A stretch of DNA of 64,000 nt, from assembly GCA_946560065.1 (NCBI GenBank), contig CAMNUE010000012.1:1-64000 (forward strand), in the 5' to 3' direction. The notes below the pieces were generated by a model that saw only the letters and a program-made list of their open reading frames with translations, did not search any database and had not been told where the DNA came from. Source of the DNA: an uncultured bacterium (GTDB taxonomy: Bacteria > Bacillota_I > Bacilli_A > RF39 > UBA660). Within the stretch, counting starts at the first letter, position 1. Each line of letters begins with the position of its first letter. Of this stretch, positions 35,738-44,085 are shown piece after piece. Made by a program: the position numbers and the translations under genes.

Positions 35738-36457
35738 ATGAAAAAATTAATGTTAATTGGTGGAGGAGAAGTAGGAAGAGGCAATACAACATATGAAACT
35801 AAAGAAATAGATGAAGAAATCATAAAAATGAGTGAAAAAGAGAATCCTACCTTTTTATTTATTGGTCTTGCAAGTTCTTTTTCTGATTCATACTACGATA
35901 CCATGAAGAAAATCTATAAAGATTTAGGTTGTACTTGTACTTACCTAAAAAAGAAAAATATTCTTAACAACCCCGATATTGTTAAAAATAAAATTTCTGC
36001 TGCAGACATTATATATATTTGTGGAGGAGATACTGTTAAACTACTAGAAGATATTAAAAAATATGAAATAGATATGCTTCTAAAAGAAGCACTTAACAAT
36101 GGAACTGTACTAGTAGGCATTTCTGCAGGAGCTATTCTTCTAAGCAAAGGTGGTTATTCAGATGCTTTAATGCTTCGTGGGGAAAGTGAGAATTATGAAT
36201 ATCTAGAAGGTCTTAGTTTTACCGATGTTAATTTTTGTCCTCACTACAAATCAAGTAAAGAAAAAGACCAGGCTCTAGAGAATTATCTAGAATCTAATAA
36301 AAATACTAAAATGTATTGTTTAGAAAATTGCACAGCCTTAAAAATATTAGATAACACATATCAAGTTATAAAGAGTAATCCAGAAAAAAATGCTTATCTA
36401 TGTACAAAAGAAACTAAAATGACAGAAACATTATTAACAACAGGAAAAATTAACTAA
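35738..36457 (+). CDS. Peptidase S51 (dipeptidase E-like)
   Basis: The nucleophile motif GISAGAILL (about residues 128-136) with the preceding IYICGGDTVKLL fits the S51 family, which cleaves aspartyl dipeptides or cyanophycin-derived peptides. CPHYKSS (about 168) holds the probable catalytic His. The protein is 239 residues and cytosolic. AGGAGG precedes the ATG. Confidence 0.87.
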   Translation: MKKLMLIGGGEVGRGNTTYETKEIDEEIIKMSEKENPTFLFIGLASSFSDSYYDTMKKIYKDLGCTCTYLKKKNILNNPDIVKNKISAADIIYICGGDTVKLLEDIKKYEIDMLLKEALNNGTVLVGISAGAILLSKGGYSDALMLRGESENYEYLEGLSFTDVNFCPHYKSSKEKDQALENYLESNKNTKMYCLENCTALKILDNTYQVIKSNPEKNAYLCTKETKMTETLLTTGKIN

Positions 36458-36468
36458 TTAACATATCT

Positions 36469-36512
36469 AAAGACTTCAAATCGTAAGATAAAGTAGAAGT
36501 CTTTTATTTTTT
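36469..36512 (+). terminator. Rho-independent terminator
   Basis: AAAGACTTC (36469-36477) pairs perfectly with GAAGTCTTT (36496-36504) across an 18-base loop, then TATTTTTT. Confidence 0.65.
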
Positions 36513-36554
36513 CTAAATTTTATGTTATGATTATTTAAGAATGGAGGATGTGAG

Positions 36555-37481
36555 ATGAATAAGAAAACAAAGAAAAAAATATTTGAGTTTCTTTTTGTAG
36601 TGATTGCTGTTTTAGGTATTTTTATTTATGAAGAGTTTATACATAATGATGAACCAAAAAGCACTATAGAAATGCGTAAAGACACCAATACTGAGCAAAC
36701 TATTAACCTAACTAAAAACAGTAATTTAAAAATATATTTTATTGATGTTGGGCAAGCAGATTGTATCCTAATAAATAATAATCAAGAATACGCTTTAATT
36801 GATGCCGGTAACAATGAAGATGGTAAAAAATTAGTTGCTTATTTAAATGAATTAGGAGTTCATAGCTTTAAATATGTCATAGGAACACACGCTCATGAAG
36901 ACCATATTGGTGGGATGGACGATGTTATCAAAAACTTTAGTATTGAACATTTTTACATGCCAGAAGTTATCACAACAACTAAAACTTTTGAAGATGTTCT
37001 AGATGCCTTAGAAACAAAACAAATTGCCTTTGAAACTCCAGAAATTGATTCAACATTTTCTTTGGCAGAAACAAAATTTCAAGTAATATATGTTGGAGAT
37101 GACAAAAAGGATTTAAATGATAGTTCAATCGTTTTAAAACTAACTTATGGCAATACTACTTATCTACTAACAGGTGATGCTACTAATAAAGTTGAAAAAC
37201 AAATTCTTGATAAAAATCTCAAAAGTGATGTTTTAAAAGTGGGACACCACGGTTCTCAGTATTCAACTCATGCTCAATTCTTGAAGGCTGTAAGTCCTAA
37301 GTATGCAGTAATCCAAGTTGGAAAAGACAACTCCTATGGTCATCCAAAAGATGTAACTGTAAAAAAACTAGAATCAATAGGTGCTAAAATATATAGAACC
37401 GATAAAGATGGAACAATAATTCTTTCCTCAGATGGAGAGAATATCTCTTTTGAAACCGTAAAGACAGATACGAATGGATAG
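36555..37481 (+). CDS. ComEC/Rec2-like metallo-beta-lactamase-fold hydrolase, membrane-anchored
   Basis: One N-terminal helix (about 9-25) anchors or exports the protein. The MBL domain shows IYFIDVGQADCILI, IDAGNN, the metal motif GTHAHEDHIGGMD (about 114-126), LLTGDAT and KVGHHGS. This is the detached form of the ComEC C-terminal domain, a putative extracellular nuclease or phosphodiesterase. It is first in a tight four-gene run with DUF3006, M23 and pentapeptide genes. Confidence 0.87.
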   Translation: MNKKTKKKIFEFLFVVIAVLGIFIYEEFIHNDEPKSTIEMRKDTNTEQTINLTKNSNLKIYFIDVGQADCILINNNQEYALIDAGNNEDGKKLVAYLNELGVHSFKYVIGTHAHEDHIGGMDDVIKNFSIEHFYMPEVITTTKTFEDVLDALETKQIAFETPEIDSTFSLAETKFQVIYVGDDKKDLNDSSIVLKLTYGNTTYLLTGDATNKVEKQILDKNLKSDVLKVGHHGSQYSTHAQFLKAVSPKYAVIQVGKDNSYGHPKDVTVKKLESIGAKIYRTDKDGTIILSSDGENISFETVKTDTNG

Positions 37482-37490
37482 GTGATAAAT

Positions 37491-37709
37491 GTGAAATACG
37501 CAGTTGATGAAATAATTGATGAAATTGCAATTATTGAAAATATTGAAACGGAAGAAAAAAAAGAGGTTTCTATTAAAGTTTTACCAAAGAATATAAAAGA
37601 AGGAAATGTCGTTGTTGAAAATATCACTTATAAGTTAGATACCAAAGAAGAAGAAATTCGACGAAAAATTATAAAAGATAAATTAGAAAGATTAAAAAAA
37701 CTAAAATGA
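37491..37709 (+). CDS. DUF3006 family protein
   Basis: The short acidic protein (72 residues) begins MKYAVDEIIDEIAIIE and has the VLPKNIKEGNVV core and charged C-terminal helix of DUF3006. I choose GTG 37491 because the ribosome site AGGTGAT (37480-37486) contains the earlier in-frame GTG at 37482. DUF3006 genes often accompany ComEC-like MBL genes, as here. It overlaps the M23 gene by 4 bases. Confidence 0.75.
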   Translation: MKYAVDEIIDEIAIIENIETEEKKEVSIKVLPKNIKEGNVVVENITYKLDTKEEEIRRKIIKDKLERLKKLK

Positions 37710-38299
37710 GTAAAAACAAATATCTTCTTCCTTTTATCGGTGAATATTTTATAGAGTATGGAGGGCTAACAAAAAAGACCTCTCATTCCTGGGATATTAT
37801 TCCTCAACGTTATGCTTATGATTTTGAGATTAGAAAAAATAATCTCCCATACCATGATGATTATCTAAAACTTGAAAACTACTACTGCTATTTAGATGAT
37901 ATTATTTGTCCCTGTGCTGGTTTTGTAATAGATATTCAAGATAATCAACCAAATACAAAAGTTTATAAAGATAGACCTATAATTAACGATAGTAATGATG
38001 CAAGAGGTAACTACATCACTATAAAACACGCTCATGGCGAATACAGTACAATCTGTCATTTCGAGAAAGGTAGTTTTAAAGTAGCAATTGGTGATATAGT
38101 AGAAGCTGGTCAAGTACTAGGAAAAGTTGGAAACAGTGGTAATACTCAAGGCCCACATATACATTTTCAAGTTCAGAAAGGACCAGATTTTGAAAATAGT
38201 AAAGGGGTAATTATTACCTTCAAAAATGCCTATGTTAATTCTAATAAGAAAAGATTTTTATCTAAAAATCACTACGTTAGCACAAGAAAAGAGGTATAG
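37706..38299 (+). CDS. M23-family peptidase without signal peptide
   Basis: The LytM core is visible: RYAYDF (zinc Asp, about residue 37), HGEYSTICHF (about 111) and GNSGNTQGPHIHFQV (about 138-152) with the HxH pair. The His expected four residues before the zinc Asp is Arg, so ligands differ from classical LytM. There is no leader or membrane helix, so the protein is either cytosolic or released by a non-Sec route. The ATG overlaps the DUF3006 stop (ATGA). Confidence 0.8.
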   Translation: MSKNKYLLPFIGEYFIEYGGLTKKTSHSWDIIPQRYAYDFEIRKNNLPYHDDYLKLENYYCYLDDIICPCAGFVIDIQDNQPNTKVYKDRPIINDSNDARGNYITIKHAHGEYSTICHFEKGSFKVAIGDIVEAGQVLGKVGNSGNTQGPHIHFQVQKGPDFENSKGVIITFKNAYVNSNKKRFLSKNHYVSTRKEV

Positions 38300-38300
38300 T

Positions 38301-38912
38301 ATGAAAGAAGAATTTTCAATCGATAATTTCCAAGAACAAGAAAATATCTCACCACCTTATATAGAAAATTTTAAGTATATTTCCAAGACATTTACTAATT
38401 ATTATGAATATTTAGAAGTAAAAAAATGCTACTTCAAAAAATGTGACTTCCAAGATGCAACATTTCAAGGAATAGATATTGATGATTCCATTTTCGAAAA
38501 CTGTAATTTATCAAACCAAGAATTAATTGAACGCTCATATAACAGAACAATTTTTAAAAGTTGTAACTTAATTGGAATAAACTTTTGTGACTCATGTCTT
38601 GATAATATTACTTTCGAAAATTGCAATTTAACTTACAGTAATTTTTCAAGCACTAAAATAAAAAAAGTTATTTTTAAGAATTGTAATCTAACAGCCTCAT
38701 CATTTAATGACGTAAAATGGAAAGACTTGGAATTTATAGAATGTGATATATCAGAAACAGAATTTCAAAGAACATCTTTAAAAAATCTAGATATTAGAAG
38801 TTGCAATATAGGAAATTTAAAAGTCGATATAACAAAGCTAAGAGGATTAATAGTAAATCCCGAACAAGCACTTTCAATCTCCACAATTCTTGGCCTAAAT
38901 ATAAAATGTTAA
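38301..38912 (+). CDS. Pentapeptide-repeat protein, Qnr/McbG-like
   Basis: From ATG 38301 (after AGAGGT) the product is 203 residues. Units with F or L at every fifth place recur (NCNLTYSNFSSTKIKKVIF, FKNCNLTASSF), forming a right-handed beta-helix. The end, LRGLIVNPEQALSISTILG, is like the closing segment of Qnr/McbG topoisomerase-protecting proteins. An upstream ATG at 38226 lies inside the M23 gene and lacks a ribosome site. A gyrase-protecting role is possible but not shown. Confidence 0.78.
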   Translation: MKEEFSIDNFQEQENISPPYIENFKYISKTFTNYYEYLEVKKCYFKKCDFQDATFQGIDIDDSIFENCNLSNQELIERSYNRTIFKSCNLIGINFCDSCLDNITFENCNLTYSNFSSTKIKKVIFKNCNLTASSFNDVKWKDLEFIECDISETEFQRTSLKNLDIRSCNIGNLKVDITKLRGLIVNPEQALSISTILGLNIKC

Positions 38913-38936
38913 TTTAATAATATCCTAAACCAAATG

Positions 38937-38961
38937 AAAAAGACACTTACATGTCTTTTTT
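38937..38961. terminator. Terminator between convergent genes
   Basis: AAAAAGACA (38937-38945) pairs with TGTCTTTTT (38952-38960). T-runs occur on both strands. Confidence 0.75.
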
Positions 38962-38971
38962 CTCTAAATAA

Positions 38972-39382
38972 TTATTTCTTTTTAATCTCAGTTTCTATAT
39001 CATTCTTAGTGTGTTCAATATAATTAGGATCTATTTTAAAGTAATCAATAATTTCTTGTGATTTAGTACAATTTGTAATAACGTATTTAGCATCTTTATA
39101 AAATATTTTCTTTTGACTATTATTTTCCATCTTCTTATAACTCTTATCTATAGAATTAAAATCATCACTATCATATACCCTGTATTTATAAGTTATTCCT
39201 GTATCATCCTTAGTTGGAATAACTTCTTTTAGATATAACTTATAGTTGTTATGATTACATTCAACCCCAATCCCTTCAACAATAATCAAATTATTAAGTT
39301 CCACATATGTTGGAATTTTTATTAGAAAAAAAGACATCACTACGACAATTAAACATAAAGCCCCAAAAACCATTTTTTTCAT
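38972..39382 (-). CDS. Truncated Ger(x)C-like spore germination protein
   Basis: Only the N-terminal part of a GerAC-type protein is present (136 residues against roughly 370 for the family). It has a hydrophobic leader (ALCLIVVVMSFFLI) and YVELNNLIIVEGIGVEC, which fits the first Ger(x)C strand. The expected lipobox Cys after the leader is missing. The ATG overlaps the stop of the GerA-type gene. It may be a short functional variant or a remnant. Confidence 0.6.
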   Translation of the reverse strand: MKKMVFGALCLIVVVMSFFLIKIPTYVELNNLIIVEGIGVECNHNNYKLYLKEVIPTKDDTGITYKYRVYDSDDFNSIDKSYKKMENNSQKKIFYKDAKYVITNCTKSQEIIDYFKIDPNYIEHTKNDIETEIKKK

Positions 39383-40764
39383 TTATATCTCCCTCGAATT
39401 ACATTATTAGTAAGTTTGGAATTTCTTTTTAAGATATCACTATCTATTTTCACTAAAGAATCTTTAATTTCATTTTTATCAAGATTCAAATATTTATAAT
39501 CATATATCTTAGCTGTACAAATATTATAAAACATAATTACTGCACCAATCACAACTCCGTATATTCCAAGTATCGTCCCCAATAATAATAAGATAATCTT
39601 ATACATCCTAAGTGCATTAACAAGTTCTAATGAAGAAAATATTAATCCTGCAATTGAAGATATTGCAATAACAATAATCATAATAGGAGAAACTATTCCT
39701 GCGGAGACTGCTGCATCTCCAAGAATTAATCCTCCAAGTATTGAAATTGCTGATCCACTAGTCGTCGACATTCTAAGATCAGATTCTTTTAATATCTCAA
39801 AACAAACTATCATAAATAAAGCCTCAATGTATGCTGGAAAAGGCACAAAGGTTCGACCAGCTTTGAGCATTAATAAAAGTGGTAGAGGAACTAAATCATA
39901 GTTTCTAGTTGTAACCGCAATATATACAGCCGGAGTAAAAATCGCAATAAAAAATGCAAAGACCCTAATTATCCTTATAAAAGTTGTATTAACATTCTTT
40001 TGAAAATAATCATCAGTCGTATGAAAAAAATCAAAGAAGAAAGAAGGGAGTATCAAAGCATAAGGACTAGTATCAACAATTATCACAACTTTTCCCTCTA
40101 AAAGAGCCATTGAACTTTTATCAGGTCTTTCACTCATCATGATTGTTGGAAAAAGTTTCTTTTTATTCTCTAAAGAATTTTTTAAATAACTAGAATCAAT
40201 TATTCCATCAATGTCAATCATTCTAAGACTTTTTTCAATTTTTTTTACAAGTTTCTTATTACAAATACCATCAACATACAAAAGACCTACCTTAGTTTTA
40301 CTAATTTTTCCAATCGTAAAATCAATAACCTTCAAATCACAACTCTTAATTCGTCTCCTAATTAAACCTAAATTTGTATTATAAGTTTCTGAAAAACTAT
40401 CTTTTGGTCCACTAATAGATAATTCACTCTCAATTGTATTAACTCCACGATCTAAATTGGCTCTAATTTCACAGGCATAAATCTTTTTATAAATAATTAC
40501 TACAAACCCATTATTTAAAGAATCTAATATTTCATCTTTTTTTATAATTTTACAATTACATGTTGTAAGTTTATTCTCAAGATTTAGTAACTCTTTTTTA
40601 TTTAAATTTACTAACTCTTCAAGGATATATTCATTAATTCCACGGCCATCAGTTAATACTTCATTAAAAATTATCTCTATCTTTTTGCCATCAACTCTTA
40701 TTGTTTTAAACAAATAATCCTTAGATGGAAGAATTTTCTTCTTAACATCATCAACAATCTTCAT
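39379..40764 (-). CDS. GerA-family spore germination protein (GerAA-like)
   Basis: This is the A subunit of a germinant receptor in the spore inner membrane. The N-terminal ~230 residues are the soluble GerA domain (SGPKDSFSETYNTNLGLIRR, LYVDGICNKKLV, FPTIMMSERPDK, LLEGKVVIIVDTSPYAL). About five membrane helices follow (FVPFPAYIEALFMI, SILGGLILGDAAVSAG). I use ATG 40764, five bases after GGTGA, rather than GTG 40776. It pairs with the short Ger(x)C gene; no GerB permease is adjacent. The gene suggests a spore-forming lineage. Confidence 0.88.
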   Translation of the reverse strand: MKIVDDVKKKILPSKDYLFKTIRVDGKKIEIIFNEVLTDGRGINEYILEELVNLNKKELLNLENKLTTCNCKIIKKDEILDSLNNGFVVIIYKKIYACEIRANLDRGVNTIESELSISGPKDSFSETYNTNLGLIRRRIKSCDLKVIDFTIGKISKTKVGLLYVDGICNKKLVKKIEKSLRMIDIDGIIDSSYLKNSLENKKKLFPTIMMSERPDKSSMALLEGKVVIIVDTSPYALILPSFFFDFFHTTDDYFQKNVNTTFIRIIRVFAFFIAIFTPAVYIAVTTRNYDLVPLPLLLMLKAGRTFVPFPAYIEALFMIVCFEILKESDLRMSTTSGSAISILGGLILGDAAVSAGIVSPIMIIVIAISSIAGLIFSSLELVNALRMYKIILLLLGTILGIYGVVIGAVIMFYNICTAKIYDYKYLNLDKNEIKDSLVKIDSDILKRNSKLTNNVIRGRYK

Positions 40765-40840
40765 ATAATTCACCACTATTATTATGTTAAAATATTTTCT
40801 TAATATGTATTTTTTTGTTATAATTGATGTGAGGGATACT

Positions 40841-42034
40841 ATGAAAGTTAAAATAATAAAATTAGACGATTTTGGACGTGGAATAGCTTATTTAAATGAC
40901 AAGATATGTTTTATAGAAAATACCTTACCTAACGAAGAAGTAGAAATAAAAATCACAAGGGAAACAAAAAAGTTCTTAGAAGCAGAGGTTATTAATTACC
41001 TAAAGAAAAGTCCAAAGAGAAATGAAGATATTTGCCCATACTTTTCTACCTGTGGTGGTTGTAATCTTTTCCACCTAAATTTTAGGGAAGAAAATGACTA
41101 TAAAAAAGTCAAAGTAAAAAATCTCATCGAGAAATTCTCAAATCTAAAAAAAGATATCGTAAAAGAAATTTACTTTCATGAAGAAAAGAATTATCGTAAT
41201 AAAATAACTCTTCATGGTAAAAATAAAAAATTAGGGCTTTATAAAAAAGGTTCTAATGAAATAGTAGAAATTACAGAATGTCTTTTAGTAAATGAAAAGA
41301 TTAACACAATTATTAAAGAATTAAATCAAGCAAATATCGATATTCAGGAAGCTATCATAAAAACTAGTAACGATGAAAAATTTTCTATTTTAAAAATAAC
41401 TGGTGAAGTTAATGATATTTCTAAATTAAAGAAAATAGTAGACGTCTTAATCATTAATGACAAGCTCATCAGTCAACAAGATACGATAATAACACAAATT
41501 GGTTCAAAAAAATATCATGAGTCAGCAGATTCCTTCTTTCAAGTAAATCAAACCCTAACTAAAAATCTATATGACGCAGTTCTAAACAAAACAAAAGAAA
41601 TAAAGCCTCAGAAAGTCTTAGATTTATATTGTGGTACAGGAACAATAGGTATCTATGTAAGTGATTACTGTCAAGAAATTGTTGGAATTGATTATAGTAA
41701 ATCAAATATAGCAGATGCTAACAAAAATAAAGAGTTAAACAATGTAAAAAACATTAAGTTCATATGTGATAAAGTAGAAAATAGAATTACCGATTTTAAA
41801 GATATTAATGTTGTAATTGTAGACCCTCCACGAGCAGGTCTCGATTCAAAAACAAGAAAAAATCTTCTTAGGATAAATTCTGATACCATAATTTATATTT
41901 CTTGTGATCCGGTAACTTTAGTAAGAGATATAAATGAACTAAGTATTGATTATGAAGTAGAAAGTATAGTATTATATAACATGTTCCCAAGAACTCATCA
42001 TGTAGAAAATGTCTGTATTCTAAATAAAAAATAA
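40841..42034 (+). CDS. TrmA/RumA-family RNA (uracil-5)-methyltransferase
   Basis: The enzyme methylates uracil C5 in 23S rRNA or tRNA. A TRAM domain (VKIIKLDDFGRGIAYL) is followed by an iron-sulfur motif CPYFSTCGGCNLFHL and a later Cys (ITECLL). The SAM site is LDLYCGTGTIGIY, and the catalytic segments are VVIVDPPRAGLD and IIYISCDPVTLVRD. ATG 40841 has GAGGG and a TATAAT at 40819-40824 in front; the in-frame ATG at 40784 precedes that promoter. RlmCD-like specificity is likely in Bacillota but not proven. Confidence 0.9.
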   Translation: MKVKIIKLDDFGRGIAYLNDKICFIENTLPNEEVEIKITRETKKFLEAEVINYLKKSPKRNEDICPYFSTCGGCNLFHLNFREENDYKKVKVKNLIEKFSNLKKDIVKEIYFHEEKNYRNKITLHGKNKKLGLYKKGSNEIVEITECLLVNEKINTIIKELNQANIDIQEAIIKTSNDEKFSILKITGEVNDISKLKKIVDVLIINDKLISQQDTIITQIGSKKYHESADSFFQVNQTLTKNLYDAVLNKTKEIKPQKVLDLYCGTGTIGIYVSDYCQEIVGIDYSKSNIADANKNKELNNVKNIKFICDKVENRITDFKDINVVIVDPPRAGLDSKTRKNLLRINSDTIIYISCDPVTLVRDINELSIDYEVESIVLYNMFPRTHHVENVCILNKK

Positions 42035-42070
42035 TTAGCTATTATTGGAATAATGAAAGGATGAACGAAG

Positions 42071-42829
42071 ATGAAAAATTACGATAATCTTTTTCATAAA
42101 GAATACAGAGAATCTCAAAAGTTAGACGAAAAAATTGCTGCATGGTTATACGAAACAAAATATGATGTTTTATTAAGTTATTTAAAGGAAATCGGGGCAA
42201 GCTGGTTATATCTAGAAGATTATCAAAATCTTTATGTAATAGATAAGTTTACTAAAAATGAAGAGATCAAAGAAATGCTAGCAGCCATAGCTAACCAAGA
42301 TGACGTTCAAGAGACAGCATTAATTCATGACAAAAAATGGAATCTGCCTAGACTAATTATCAAAAAAGAACAGCTTTCAATTGAAGTGTTACCATTTTCG
42401 AAATTAAATGCTAACATCAAGAAGAATTTTCCTGATATTGAAACAAATAAGAGAGAAGGAACTTGTTTTGATAAAGCTTACAACATTTCTCAAGATTTAG
42501 ACGTTACAAACCAAATAGTAACAGGCTTTGTCTACGGGTATACTGATAAATCTAAATTTTTACATAGCTGGATAGAGACTAAAATCAAAAAAGAAGAAGT
42601 AGTAATTGATGGTACTTTAACTGCAATTTTTAATAAACAAGGATACTATAATATAAGACATGCAGAAGTACTAAATCGAATTTCAAATGAAACAGTCAGA
42701 AATGATGTTAAAAATTATCTAGAGCAAATTCAAAATATACCACAAGAATTTTATTTTGTCTTTAGAGATGCAATTATTAAAGATTTAGAAAGAAATAATC
42801 AATTATTTAAAAGTAAAGTAAAGAAGTGA
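42071..42829 (+). CDS. Putative transglutaminase/papain-fold protein
   Basis: The family is not recognised. A Cys-His-Asp order is visible: REGTCFDKAYN (about residue 134), FLHSWIETK (about 164) and VVIDGTL (about 177), spaced as in transglutaminase-like cysteine enzymes. There is no signal peptide. AAAGGATGA precedes the ATG. Six bases separate it from the ImmA/IrrE-like gene, so the two probably act together. Confidence 0.55.
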   Translation: MKNYDNLFHKEYRESQKLDEKIAAWLYETKYDVLLSYLKEIGASWLYLEDYQNLYVIDKFTKNEEIKEMLAAIANQDDVQETALIHDKKWNLPRLIIKKEQLSIEVLPFSKLNANIKKNFPDIETNKREGTCFDKAYNISQDLDVTNQIVTGFVYGYTDKSKFLHSWIETKIKKEEVVIDGTLTAIFNKQGYYNIRHAEVLNRISNETVRNDVKNYLEQIQNIPQEFYFVFRDAIIKDLERNNQLFKSKVKK

Positions 42830-42835
42830 GAAAAA

Positions 42836-43405
42836 ATGAGTAAAATTATAGATTTTCAAAGTCGTAAAATTCAAAAAGATATCGAAAATTTAACTACAAA
42901 GGAAGATTTATGTAAAATTCTATATGATTTTTTAGAATCATGTGAAGGAAAAATTTCTGTAATTAAAATGGCCCAGAAATTTGGTTTCAAAGTTTACAGT
43001 AAAAATTTTAAAGAAGAAATTTCCGGAAAAATTTACATAAATGGTTCAACAAAAGAAAAATATGGTTACGATAAAGTTATTTTAGTTAATTCTAAAGACA
43101 ATAAAGCTGATAAAAGATTAACAGTTGCCAGAGAATTATCATTCTATTTATTTAATATTATACCTAATGAAAATTTAAGTGATAAGAAAACTTTAATAGA
43201 AAATACATACACAGCTGGAGATAGTGAAGATACCTATGAAGAAGTTGCAACTAATATTCTTTTGCCTGATAAGGAATTTTGTCCAATATTTTTAAAGAAA
43301 ACAAGATTCGGTCGCTTAAAATCTGCTGAAAATTATCTAGCCGAACATTTTCAAGTTCCAAAGTCCTTAGTTAAAAGAAAAATAATAGGATTAATAAAAT
43401 ATTAG
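42836..43405 (+). CDS. ImmA/IrrE-like protein with a degenerate zinc motif
   Basis: The overall plan fits ImmA/IrrE peptidases: a helical start, KVILVNSK, then KRLTVARELSFYLFN where HExxH should stand, and EEVATNILLPDKEF as the downstream Glu helix. Both His are replaced (R-E-L-S-F), so zinc proteolysis is not expected. It may be a binding or sensing protein. It is close-packed with the Cys-His-Asp protein upstream and a HAD phosphatase downstream. Confidence 0.6.
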   Translation: MSKIIDFQSRKIQKDIENLTTKEDLCKILYDFLESCEGKISVIKMAQKFGFKVYSKNFKEEISGKIYINGSTKEKYGYDKVILVNSKDNKADKRLTVARELSFYLFNIIPNENLSDKKTLIENTYTAGDSEDTYEEVATNILLPDKEFCPIFLKKTRFGRLKSAENYLAEHFQVPKSLVKRKIIGLIKY

Positions 43406-43423
43406 AAGGGAAAATATAAACAT

Positions 43424-44005
43424 ATGAGAATAGGAATAGATATTGATGATACAACAGTAATAACAGTAAATTCAATGATAAAATATGCTGATATTTTTGA
43501 TACACAAATTCTAGGAAGAACAGGAACTAATGGTAATCTAGGACTAATTAAAAATCGCTATTACCTAAAAGTTCTATATGGTTGGGATGATAAGACTAAA
43601 TCGAATTTCTTTAATCGTTATTATAGAAACGTTTTAGAAGAATGTAAAATGATGCCCGATGCCATTAAAGTAATAAATAATTTAAAAGATAAAGGACATG
43701 AAATTTACTTCATAACAGCTCGTCTTCTAGGTATCAAGGATTGTGATACAGAAACTATAACTAAACAAACATTAAAAGATATTAATTATGATAAATTAGT
43801 TATTCATGCTTCAGACAAATTAAAATATTGTAAAGAATTAGGAATTGATTTATTCATAGAAGATAGTTATGAAACATGTAAAGAATTGGAAGAAAATAAT
43901 ATAAAAACTCTTTTAATGACAACTAAAATGAATGAATCAATTATAGATGAGAACATAGAAAGAGTAAATAATTGGTCAGAAATAGGTGAAAAGTTAAATA
44001 GATAA
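43424..44005 (+). CDS. HAD-family 5'-nucleotidase-like phosphatase
   Basis: Motif I is GIDIDDTTV (residues 4-12), motif II is YFITARLLG (about 95), and the acidic motif is LFIEDSYE (about 145). This resembles the NT5C-like group rather than sugar phosphatases. It is the second such gene in the window. The ribosome site AAGGG lies rather far (14 bases) from the ATG. Confidence 0.75.
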   Translation: MRIGIDIDDTTVITVNSMIKYADIFDTQILGRTGTNGNLGLIKNRYYLKVLYGWDDKTKSNFFNRYYRNVLEECKMMPDAIKVINNLKDKGHEIYFITARLLGIKDCDTETITKQTLKDINYDKLVIHASDKLKYCKELGIDLFIEDSYETCKELEENNIKTLLMTTKMNESIIDENIERVNNWSEIGEKLNR

Positions 44006-44085
44006 GCCAGTTAAAATAATAAATACCATCTTTCCAACAAAAAAAATATTTGCTATAATATTAATATAATAAAGAGGGTATACAT

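Noticed and set aside
38226..38300. Longer N-terminus for the pentapeptide protein
   Set aside because: It overlaps the M23 gene and lacks a ribosome site; ATG 38301 has AGAGGT.
40784..40840. Longer N-terminus of the RNA methyltransferase
   Set aside because: It precedes the -10 box at 40819, and the TRAM domain starts right at ATG 40841.
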